Source: Psychrobacter sp. JCM 18902
GTDB taxonomy: Bacteria > Pseudomonadota > Gammaproteobacteria > Pseudomonadales > Moraxellaceae
NCBI RefSeq assembly: GCF_904846615.1
Contig: NZ_CAJHBK010000001.1
Span: 248,001-312,000 of the forward strand
DNA: 64,000 nucleotides
Direction: 5' to 3'
Part shown: positions 47,534 to 55,300 of the stretch, in pieces
How the letters are laid out: the number at the start of each line of letters is the position of its first letter
How positions within the stretch are numbered: the first letter of the stretch is position 1
Notes under the pieces: model-generated
What the model saw: only the letters and a program-made list of their open reading frames with translations
Databases searched by the model: none
Told to the model about the DNA's origin: nothing
Position numbers and translations under genes: made by a program

Positions 47534-48754
47534 TTACTCTTCACTAAACTCTTTGAAATCCGCTTTACGAATTTTTGCGTGGATACCTTTCGTTTTATCG
47601 ACGACTTGTGACACCTCAAAGTCGGTCGCCGCACTTAAATAAGCATAAGCCAACGCTTCATCAATACCATACTCTCTATTTAAAAAACCAATGGCTTCAC
47701 GAGTCGATTTTTTCATGGCTTCATCCAAGTCTTCATCTAAACCCGGCGTAATCCAAAATTCAGCATTTTCACCCAGTGGTTGTGACAATGTCTTACCAGG
47801 TATTTTATCTTTACCAGCTTTTAGTAATGTAAACTTAAAGGTAGCACGGGCTGAGGCTTCGAGTGCGGTGAGTGCGACTTCGCCATCTCCTTGAGCAAAA
47901 TGACTGTCGCCTGTATAGAAGAGTGCGCCAGGAACTTGCACAGGATAATATACCGTTGAACCATCGCCTAAATCATTGATGTCCATATTACCGCCGTGTA
48001 TTGCAGGAGGAACAGAATGTACCAGTTCTGAAGTATTGGACGCCACACCCATCAGGCCCATGAATGGATTGAGTGGAAAGCGAATAGACTTACCAGATTC
48101 TGTCTTGATAATACCTTCATAATCACCGTTAGCATTTTTTTCTATAGGCGTAAAAACAGAGACATTACCAAAGCGTTCGGGATGATCTTTAGAGGCATTT
48201 TTTTGCTGTGATTTTTTTGGAAACTCTCCAACTAATGTCCCTTTACCATGGCGATTAGAGATAACACCATAGGGCACACGAGGTTCAATTTTAATAACTT
48301 CTACTTTTAAAATGTCACCTGGCATGGCGCCTTGTATTGCAAGCGGCCCCGTCACAATATGTGGTCCGTCTTTATGAAAATCATGCTCTAAGCTGGAGCC
48401 TGTAATCTTTTTTGCTTCATCCAAAACATAGTCAGCTTTGACGCCTTTTGACTTAAAGTATTTTTCTGCATCACGTCCTTGATCTTCGAGTAACCCCTCA
48501 TGAGAAACCGTATCGAAGGTAACACGACTGCCAGATGGTACGCTCAAAACAGGCTTGGCGTCTCTATTAGGTAAATAGCCCCAGCTGATGGTTTGTAGGG
48601 TGGAAGGCACATAATAGTTACCTTGGTATTTGCCCTCTTTTAGTTGCGTGGGCTTATTTGTTATTTCCTTTAGCACTTGGAAGTCTTCTGCATTGGCAAA
48701 CGATAAAGTAAACGTGCTTAAAATAAGTAGAGATAAAGCCGTTCTTTTCAACAT
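47534..48754 (-). CDS. Secreted acetamidase/formamidase-family protein
   Basis: Predicted amide hydrolase, 406 residues. A Sec signal peptide (LLILSTFTLSFANA, cleavage near residue 22) implies a periplasmic location, unusual for this mainly cytosolic family. The FmdA/AmdA core is visible in TGPLAIQGAMPGDILKVEV, PPAIHGGNMD, and GDSHFAQGDGEVALTALEAS. Substrate not known. Single gene with its own terminator. Confidence 0.85.
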   Translation of the reverse strand: MLKRTALSLLILSTFTLSFANAEDFQVLKEITNKPTQLKEGKYQGNYYVPSTLQTISWGYLPNRDAKPVLSVPSGSRVTFDTVSHEGLLEDQGRDAEKYFKSKGVKADYVLDEAKKITGSSLEHDFHKDGPHIVTGPLAIQGAMPGDILKVEVIKIEPRVPYGVISNRHGKGTLVGEFPKKSQQKNASKDHPERFGNVSVFTPIEKNANGDYEGIIKTESGKSIRFPLNPFMGLMGVASNTSELVHSVPPAIHGGNMDINDLGDGSTVYYPVQVPGALFYTGDSHFAQGDGEVALTALEASARATFKFTLLKAGKDKIPGKTLSQPLGENAEFWITPGLDEDLDEAMKKSTREAIGFLNREYGIDEALAYAYLSAATDFEVSQVVDKTKGIHAKIRKADFKEFSEE

Positions 48755-48958
48755 AAATCATATCCTTAATTTTTTAAAAGCAACAATTTCATAACTGCTT
48801 TTTGATTAAGGCAAGTTCTATACCAATCCAAAAAAAGCGCTCATTTACGCACCATATTCAAAAAATCTTTATTCTACCCTTATAATAAGTTCTAACTTGG
48901 TGCTATAAAACCACTGACGAACGATTTTGGTGCATGAATATAAAATATTGAAGCAATA

Positions 48959-49561
48959 CTAACTACTATATAAGTGCCACGCCAAATACAACATCAGTAT
49001 CCCTACCAAAGCATCGAGTATATTCCACGCTTTTGGTTTGGCAAATAATGGTTTGAGTAATCGTGCCCCATAACCCAACGCAAAAAAGAAAAAGAATGAG
49101 GCGCTGACTGCACCGACTGCAAATGACAGCTTACTACTAGCACCTGTTGAAACCATGCCAACGAGTACCAATGTATCTAAGTAGACGTGTGGGTTGAGCC
49201 AAGTAAAGCCAAAACATAATAACAGGGCTTTTTTTAAGCTGGTGACGACTTGTCCCTCGACGGTGAGTGCATGTGTGACGCGCACACTGGCATATAAGCT
49301 CTGCAATCCATAGCCTAGCAAAAATACAACACCAGCGAATTTTGCGATATTGACCACTTGCGGATATTGCGCCGTGACCGCGCCAAAACCGCCAACGCCC
49401 GCAGAGATTAATAGCGCATCACTGACCGCGCAAAATAAGCAGACAAAAAATATGTGCTCGCGTTTGAGTCCTTGTTTGAGTACAAAGGCGTTTTGTGAGC
49501 CAATCGCGATGATGAGCGATAGCCCAAGTAAGAATCCAGAGGTGTAGTCGGTCGCATTCAT
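48959..49561 (-). CDS. LysE/ArgO-family amino-acid exporter
   Basis: Six-helix membrane exporter, 200 residues. The family signature GLSLIIAIGSQNAFVLKQGLKREH is at the N-terminus and TWLNPHVYLDTLVLVG in the middle. Basic amino acids (Lys or Arg) are the usual substrates; which one is not readable here. No LysR-type regulator (ArgP/LysG) is adjacent. Divergent from the unknown gene at 49708. Confidence 0.88.
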   Translation of the reverse strand: MNATDYTSGFLLGLSLIIAIGSQNAFVLKQGLKREHIFFVCLFCAVSDALLISAGVGGFGAVTAQYPQVVNIAKFAGVVFLLGYGLQSLYASVRVTHALTVEGQVVTSLKKALLLCFGFTWLNPHVYLDTLVLVGMVSTGASSKLSFAVGAVSASFFFFFALGYGARLLKPLFAKPKAWNILDALVGILMLYLAWHLYSS

Positions 49562-49707
49562 AATAGTGTGCTTAGCAGGGGGCGGATGAGAGGTGTTGAC
49601 ATTTTGCTTACTGGCAGAGCGGTAAAAAGCTGTTAAGATACGCTATTGGATAAATCTATGCAATACGAGCGCAATAAGCGTGCACGGGACGAGGGGCAAG
49701 GTAGGTC

Positions 49708-50472
49708 ATGGTGGTAAGTCTGACAAGAATGCTAAAGTCATTTGGGCAAGCTCAAGATGACCTGCCAACGCTAGCAGCCAAAAATGCTCAGGAGATGGCT
49801 ATCAGTCAAGATATAGAGGTGACTGATAATAGTAGTAAAAACAATGATAAAAACGATCAAGCTGTCAGTCAGCGTTCTGTACTGACGCCGCCTGAGCGCA
49901 GCGAACGTATTTGTGATGCTTTGGCGCAAGTGAGTGATATCAGAACGCCGACACCATTGACTGATCGCTACCTGTCCAATCGCGCTCAGATGCGCCCGAC
50001 CAATAGACCACCTTTTGACCCCGATACTTTATGGTATCTCAAACATGGACGCTGCCCGATTATGACTGAGCTTGTTGATGTGGTCGACGAAGCCACCCTA
50101 AACGCCATGCCCATCGAGGCGGTTGCGATACTAGACCGTATCAATGGTAAGTTAAAACGCTATCGTGAGTGGAGCAGTGAGCTCAATGAGCAGCAACAAC
50201 AGCAGCATAATGAACGCCAATTTGTCATCGATAAGCTGGTGTCAGAGAGCATTCCAGAAGCCCTACATCATTACGAGCAATTACAGCGTTTTAGCCCGCA
50301 CCGTACCAAAAACAGTATGGTGCAAGGAAAAATGACGGCAGGTGACATGCTGACGGATTTGTTTTTAGAGATTGATTATGAGCTTGATGAATTGTTAGAT
50401 GAGCTGCACCAAACAGTGATGAATCGTTTGGCTTCAACGCACCGTTATGTCAAAAGCCGGACAAAAAGTTAA
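49708..50472 (+). CDS. Unknown protein, tandem paralog group member 1
   Basis: 254 residues, not recognised. N-terminal 75 residues are polar and low in complexity (Asn/Asp/Ser/Lys). A helical region follows with AVAILDRINGKLKRYREW, a Gln run, then RQFVIDKLVSESIPEALHHYEQLQRF and a C-terminal helix LEIDYELDELLDELHQTVMNRL. The pattern of helices ILDxINxKLxRY and QFVxxKLxxxxPExLxxYxxL recurs in the next two genes. No clear membrane helix, unlike the other two. Confidence 0.7.
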   Translation: MVVSLTRMLKSFGQAQDDLPTLAAKNAQEMAISQDIEVTDNSSKNNDKNDQAVSQRSVLTPPERSERICDALAQVSDIRTPTPLTDRYLSNRAQMRPTNRPPFDPDTLWYLKHGRCPIMTELVDVVDEATLNAMPIEAVAILDRINGKLKRYREWSSELNEQQQQQHNERQFVIDKLVSESIPEALHHYEQLQRFSPHRTKNSMVQGKMTAGDMLTDLFLEIDYELDELLDELHQTVMNRLASTHRYVKSRTKS

Positions 50473-50591
50473 TTACTAATAGATAATAGCTGTTAATTGG
50501 CATTATAAAATTAACATAATCCAGAGCTTTGATTAAATTGGGGACACGCCCTAACATGGTTTTCACACAAGCGACGCAATGCATAACAATA

Positions 50592-50619
50592 TAGGGCTTT
50601 AATAGAGCCTTATTTTTTT
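50592..50619 (+). terminator. Weak intrinsic terminator after paralog 1
   Basis: Seven-bp stem TAGGGCT / AGCCTTA (one G-T pair) with a 7-base loop, followed by seven T. Located 120 bases after the stop of the gene at 49708. Confidence 0.5.
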
Positions 50620-50728
50620 GTTTAATAATAACTATCTATCTTATTTAGAATAATAAGCTATTTAAAATAAGAAGAAATTTACCAAGCCATTTAGCCAAGC
50701 CATTTTATTCAACAATTAGGATACTCTA

Positions 50729-51418
50729 ATGACTCAAGTTACTGCGATGTTTGTCATGTTCATTTTATATGGAGTGTTACCAGTAGCTGGGTTATATCTG
50801 GGGTATCGTGGTATCAAAAAAATGACTGCGCCTAAAATGCTTGAGTACAAAGCGATGCCGCAATTGGGTTACATCCCAGAAAAAAGCTTGCCTGTTGAAG
50901 TCAAAACAGCACTTGACCAAATCAATGAAAAAGGGGAGAAGCTGCGGGTTATTTATGGCGATACCAATAATGATGGCAAGATAGACGATAAAGACACGGT
51001 CAATGAAACCTACATTATGATTCAAAACCTAATGGACAGGCATGTGCCACTTGCTGTGACTGACTATCGCCGCTTGCATGACCTAGATGTGGGCGATGGC
51101 GCGCGCGCTGACACGACCAAAATTAAGCACTCTAATGTGACTGGAAAAGAAGCGCTATTAGATGTATTACGTACCATTAATACTCAGTTTGATGATTTAT
51201 TGAATGCCTCTTATCACCAAGATGGTCAAAAGCTGCTGGCGACTAACCGCTATCTACAAAAACGCTTTAATAATCCTGCTACTACGACAGATATTCAAAA
51301 GCTCGATAGCAATGTTAGTAGTGTCAGTAGTGCTAATACCGATATAGAAATTAAAGCGATTGAAAATCCAACTGGCGCAACTGGTAAGAATGTGAGTGCT
51401 GAGAATATTAAACTGTAA
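50729..51418 (+). CDS. Unknown membrane-anchored protein with EF-hand loop, paralog 2
   Basis: 229 residues. N-terminal membrane helix at about 5-27 (MFVMFILYGVLPVAGLYLGY). It is followed by VEVKTALDQINEKGEKL and a canonical 12-residue EF-hand-like calcium loop, D78-x-N80-x-D82-G83-x-I85-D86-x2-D89. Then YIMIQNLMDRHVPLAVTDYRRLHDL and a final helix ALLDVLRTINTQFDDLL match the layout of its neighbours. The C-terminal 45 residues are Asn/Ser/Thr-rich and probably disordered. The calcium loop is absent from the other two copies. Confidence 0.72.
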   Translation: MTQVTAMFVMFILYGVLPVAGLYLGYRGIKKMTAPKMLEYKAMPQLGYIPEKSLPVEVKTALDQINEKGEKLRVIYGDTNNDGKIDDKDTVNETYIMIQNLMDRHVPLAVTDYRRLHDLDVGDGARADTTKIKHSNVTGKEALLDVLRTINTQFDDLLNASYHQDGQKLLATNRYLQKRFNNPATTTDIQKLDSNVSSVSSANTDIEIKAIENPTGATGKNVSAENIKL

Positions 51419-51458
51419 AGGCAAAGTGGTGTGATTAAACGATGAAGAGTAAGGGTAT

Positions 51459-52016
51459 ATGAGCATCTTAATAGGCATTGGCATTGTAACGACCGTCACC
51501 ACCTTTTATTTGGGTAAAAAAGGCTGGCATGCGCTGCATAAAGCGGTCGGTATTTCGCCAGGTGTACTCACTTATCAGGATTATGATGCACCGTTGTCAT
51601 TGTCCAAACTCAGTTGGCAGCAACTAAACTTAAATAAAAGATACCTGAAAGATTTGTCAGAGCCACAGCTGCGTCAATTAAAACGTATCGATGAAAAAGT
51701 AACCCGCTATCAAGCATATCAAAAATCACTACAAGCTCAGCATAAAACGCCTGCCGTAACCGAGCAGCAGTTTGTATTGAATAAAATGTTGCACACTAGG
51801 CTGCCTGAAATGCTCGCCAGTCATCATCATCTAGCGAATATTAATATAAGCACTGACAATGCGGATAATGAAAAAAAGGCGGAAGCCAATCAGTTATTAC
51901 AGCAGGTATTTAATAATATCGAGCAGCGTCTAGATAGATTATTAGAACAAATGGAAAGTCAGCAGTTGCAAGAGCTACGAGTAATGAGGAATTATATTAA
52001 TAGCCACGATAGCTAA
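51459..52016 (+). CDS. Unknown membrane-anchored protein, paralog 3
   Basis: 185 residues. Short N-terminal hydrophobic helix (SILIGIGIVTTVTTFYLG), then LRQLKRIDEKVTRYQAYQ, EQQFVLNKMLHTRLPEMLASHHHL and a C-terminal amphipathic helix IEQRLDRLLEQMESQQLQELRVM. The spacing of these helices matches the two preceding proteins, although identity is low. It starts 40 bases after paralog 2, so the two are probably one transcript, ending at the terminator 52061. Confidence 0.72.
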   Translation: MSILIGIGIVTTVTTFYLGKKGWHALHKAVGISPGVLTYQDYDAPLSLSKLSWQQLNLNKRYLKDLSEPQLRQLKRIDEKVTRYQAYQKSLQAQHKTPAVTEQQFVLNKMLHTRLPEMLASHHHLANINISTDNADNEKKAEANQLLQQVFNNIEQRLDRLLEQMESQQLQELRVMRNYINSHDS

Positions 52017-52060
52017 ATATAAGTCGTCAGGTTGATAGCTACCTTTTATATTATTTCTAT

Positions 52061-52101
52061 AAAAAAGCTGCCAATGATTATTCATCATTGGCAGCTTTTT
52101 T
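52061..52101. terminator. Strong bidirectional terminator before rluB
   Basis: AAAAAAGCTGCCAATGAT (52061-52078) pairs with ATCATTGGCAGCTTTTTT (52084-52101) around a 5-base loop. It serves the paralog group on the plus strand and rluB on the minus strand. Confidence 0.9.
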
Positions 52102-52160
52102 GTGGTCTACTTTAAAACTATTGAAGATTCAAAGTCACACTACATTTTACATTCAGGCGA

Positions 52161-53108
52161 TTAACGCTTGTCGTTGCGGTCACGAGTATTGCGCGTACCA
52201 CGGCTGGCAGGGCTAGCACTACTTTTAGGCTTCGCGCTGCTGTTGCGATTGTCGCTACCACTGCGGCTATCGCTACGACTGTCAGTAGCGCGACGCGCTT
52301 TAAGCGGCTTGCTTCTGATACGCTCTTGTTTCTCTTTCGCTGCGCCATGCAGACCCGTACCATAACGAGGACGCAAGCTCACTAGATCGGTCAACGTATT
52401 GATGTCTTTTCTGTCGAGTTCTAAGAAACGACCAGTACGTAGCTCTTTTGGTAGGGCAATCGTACCGTAACGCGTGCGTAGTAGACGGCTTACTTTCAGG
52501 CCTTGTGATTCAAACAAACGACGCACTTCGCGATTACGACCTTCTTTTAGTTGGACGTGATACCACTTGTTGACGCCTTCACCACCGCCTTCTTTGATAT
52601 CTTCAAACTTTGCAAGACCGTCTTCTAGCATGACGCCAGCCGTCAATGCACGGGCAATCTCAGGCGTGACTTCACCCAATACACGTACTGCGTACTCGCG
52701 AGTGACTTCACCAGACGGATGCATCAAGCGATGCGCCATCTCACCATCATTGGTAAACAATAATAGCCCAGTTGAATTGATGTCCAAGCGACCAACCATC
52801 ACCCAGCGATCATGAGTCAGTTTTGGTAAACGCTCAAAAACGGTTGGACGGCCTTCTGGATCTTTAGCAGAGCAGACTTCGCCTTCAGGTTTGTAGTAAG
52901 CGATAACACGGCGACGCTTCTCGTTTTCAGAGGTGTATTTAATCTGACGACCATCAACGCGAATCTCGTCGCCTTGCTCGACGCGATCACCAATGGTCGC
53001 AGGTCCGTTATTAACAGTAACACGCCCTGATTTTATGACTTCTTCCATTTGACGACGTGAGCCAAGACCCATACGGGCGAGGGCTTTCTGTAATTTTTCA
53101 TCTTTCAT
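52161..53108 (-). CDS. rluB: 23S rRNA pseudouridine(2605) synthase RluB
   Basis: RsuA-family pseudouridine synthase acting on 23S rRNA. 315 residues: S4 RNA-binding domain (about 1-60, KALARMGLGSRRQMEEVI), then the catalytic domain with GRLDINSTGLLLFTNDG (catalytic Asp) and the EGRNREVRRLFES segment. A basic, Arg/Ser-rich tail follows from about residue 245. ATG 53108 is chosen because AAGGA lies 7 bases upstream; an ATG two codons earlier abuts the same site. Confidence 0.92.
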   Translation of the reverse strand: MKDEKLQKALARMGLGSRRQMEEVIKSGRVTVNNGPATIGDRVEQGDEIRVDGRQIKYTSENEKRRRVIAYYKPEGEVCSAKDPEGRPTVFERLPKLTHDRWVMVGRLDINSTGLLLFTNDGEMAHRLMHPSGEVTREYAVRVLGEVTPEIARALTAGVMLEDGLAKFEDIKEGGGEGVNKWYHVQLKEGRNREVRRLFESQGLKVSRLLRTRYGTIALPKELRTGRFLELDRKDINTLTDLVSLRPRYGTGLHGAAKEKQERIRSKPLKARRATDSRSDSRSGSDNRNSSAKPKSSASPASRGTRNTRDRNDKR

Positions 53109-53697
53109 AATCATGTCCTTGAGTCGGTGGGTTTACATTTCTCAATGTAAAAAATTGGATTGACTATTCTACGCTATTTTGATGACTTTAGCACGCAAAC
53201 CAGTATCTACAAACGGTATCAATTTATCGTTTTATATTAATAAAATAAAGTTTGCTAAATTAAAAGAGATTTATAAAACAAAAGTTGATTAGGGTGTTAT
53301 AAAAGTAAGGTATTTGCACACAAATGCTTATATTTATTTTTTAATAAAACAGTAAGTTCTCCAAGTATTATTAAGATCAGTTAAGCAGCATAACCAATAC
53401 CAAATTTCTATTTTCGGCAGCATGAACCCTAAAAAATACTGCTAACACCTTTTAATATGTCCTCCTATTTAGATTTTTCTGTCTTTTTGTTTTTATTGAT
53501 ATGCGCTATACATTATTTACGAGAAGGGCTTACGTAAAATAAATTAACTAAAAAAACTGTTCTTACATCAATGTTTATAAATATTGCGTTATGTATAGTT
53601 TAGGTGTATATTCAATAAATACATCCTTTTTTATGAATATATTGACAGCAGCAAGGCACTTATTTTTGATTCACGAATATAAATATGAGTAACTGTT
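53109..53697. other. AT-rich control region upstream of the polysaccharide locus
   Basis: Divergent region between rluB and wza, without a supported reading frame. It includes a palindrome TTTACATT-TCTC-AATGTAAA (53132-53151) in the rluB leader and the wza promoter candidate at 53642. No JUMPstart/ops element was recognised. Confidence 0.55.
53642..53670 (+). promoter_or_regulatory. Candidate wza promoter
   Basis: Perfect -35 TTGACA (53642-53647), 17-base spacer, -10 TTTGAT (53665-53670, four of six consensus bases). The transcript would start near 53677, about 20 bases before the wza ATG. Confidence 0.45.
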
Positions 53698-54789
53698 ATG
53701 GTTTATAAATATTTCATTTCTGTACAAAAGCGCTCCTTAATAGCGAGTGCGTCTTGCTTATTGCTGACAGTATTACTCAGCAGTTGCACCATAAATTCAG
53801 GACTTCAGTCTGGAAAATTACCTGAGTCAGGGACATTCACTGCAGAAAACGGTTTACAATTCTATATTCAACCTTTGAGTTTGGCTAATCTACCACCTAA
53901 AGAAGCCGTCAATCTTGATCGAGATTTATATCATTTAGTAAAAACATCTGGGCGTGTCAGCTATGGCATTGCTAAAGGGGATGTTCTCAATATTATCCTG
54001 ACCAATTATCCAGATATTAATGCCTCAACGTCTAGTCTGACCGTTGACCAGCAAGGGTTTATACAATTCTCCTTAATAGGGAGAGTCAAAGCCAGCGGTC
54101 TCAGTGTGCCGCAGTTCACTGCCACTTTGCAAAGCAAGCTTCAACGCTATCTCAAATACTCAGATCCTCAGGTCAAAATCATCAACTACCGTGGTAGTAA
54201 GTTTTTCGTGGATGGTGAGGTCAAGCAGTCTGGTGAGTTTGTTATCGCAGATGTGCCCATCTCAGTATATGGCGCTATTTCTATGGCGGGTGGTACGACT
54301 GATAAGGGTGATTCAAACCATATCGTATTAAACCGTCAAGGCAAAAGTTACAAGCTCGGTATCCAATCATTGAATCAAATGGGGCTGTCTGCCAATCAAA
54401 TATACTTACAAGACGGCGATGCTATTCATGTCAATAGCCAAAGCCGCAATAAGGTCTATGTATTGGGAGAATTTGGCAAAATTGAGCCCGTTGCTATTCC
54501 TGAGCAAGGGCTAAGCCTAGCGCATGTACTAGGTGAGTCAAATGGATTGAATTCTAATACAGCCAATGCGGCCAAAGTATATATTGTTCGGGATAATCCT
54601 AAGTATCAATACACCAATATTTATTATGTCGACATGCAGAGCATTACCAGTTTTGCCTTGGCCAGTCGTTTTGACATGCAAGCCAATGACATCCTTTATG
54701 TTGATCCAACTGGCTTGGCGCGCTGGAATCGTATTATCAGCGCCATACTGCCTTCAACATCAGCAATCAATGTGATTTCAGGGATATAG
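53698..54789 (+). CDS. wza: Wza-type polysaccharide export lipoprotein
   Basis: Outer-membrane export channel for capsule or exopolysaccharide. 363 residues; signal peptide with lipobox LSSC (Cys30), then the poly-export domain with SYGIAKGDVLNIILTNYPDI and VDQQGFIQFSLIGRVKASGLS, and SLBB-type domains (VDGEVKQSGEFVIAD, VYVLGEFGKIEPVAIPEQGLSLAHVLG). A C-terminal amphipathic helix LARWNRIISAILP fits the barrel-forming helix of Wza. First gene of the locus; wzb follows at once with a TAGGAG site. Confidence 0.93.
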   Translation: MVYKYFISVQKRSLIASASCLLLTVLLSSCTINSGLQSGKLPESGTFTAENGLQFYIQPLSLANLPPKEAVNLDRDLYHLVKTSGRVSYGIAKGDVLNIILTNYPDINASTSSLTVDQQGFIQFSLIGRVKASGLSVPQFTATLQSKLQRYLKYSDPQVKIINYRGSKFFVDGEVKQSGEFVIADVPISVYGAISMAGGTTDKGDSNHIVLNRQGKSYKLGIQSLNQMGLSANQIYLQDGDAIHVNSQSRNKVYVLGEFGKIEPVAIPEQGLSLAHVLGESNGLNSNTANAAKVYIVRDNPKYQYTNIYYVDMQSITSFALASRFDMQANDILYVDPTGLARWNRIISAILPSTSAINVISGI

Positions 54790-54798
54790 GAGTCAATG

Positions 54799-55275
54799 AT
54801 GGGAGCGTTTGATCAGATCTTGGTTGTTTGTGTTGGCAATATATGCCGCAGCCCGATGGCCGCTGCCATATTAACGGCATATTACCCAGGAAAACACATC
54901 GACTCTGCTGGTCTGTCAGCGCTCGTAGGTCACGCAGCTGATGCCAAAGCGGTTGCATTGATGGCCACTCATAATATAGACATCAGTGCTCATATCGCCA
55001 AGCAAATTGATGAAGCGTTAGTCAGTCAGTCAGATTTAATTTTGACGATGACAACCAGCCAAACCAAATGGATTGAAAGTCAGTGGCCGCACTGTCGCGG
55101 AAAAATCTTTCGAATAGGGCATTGGCTTGATAAAGATATTGCTGACCCTTATCAGCAGGATGACTCAGCATTTGAGAAGAGTAGACAAGATATTATCGAT
55201 AGTCTTGAACAATGGACTGACAAGATTAGCGACGCGCCATCGATTAGAGCGTTGAAGTTCAGCGAATGCTATTAA
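54799..55275 (+). CDS. wzb: Low-molecular-weight protein-tyrosine phosphatase Wzb
   Basis: Cytosolic phosphatase that dephosphorylates the Wzc tyrosine tail. About 158 residues. The P-loop C-x5-R-S is seen in VVCVGNICRSPMAAA near the start, and the acid loop DPYQQDD near residue 115. Two adjacent ATG codons are possible (54796 and 54799); the second has TAGGAG at better spacing. Lies between wza and wzc as in other Wzy-type loci. Confidence 0.92.
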   Translation: MGAFDQILVVCVGNICRSPMAAAILTAYYPGKHIDSAGLSALVGHAADAKAVALMATHNIDISAHIAKQIDEALVSQSDLILTMTTSQTKWIESQWPHCRGKIFRIGHWLDKDIADPYQQDDSAFEKSRQDIIDSLEQWTDKISDAPSIRALKFSECY

Positions 55276-55300
55276 ACGATCAACATTGAGCGATGAGTAT

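Noticed and set aside
48959..49561. Functional pairing of the LysE/ArgO exporter with the LysO-type exporter at 34127
   Set aside because: They are 14 kb apart with no shared regulator or motif; having both exporters in the window is not in itself a signal.
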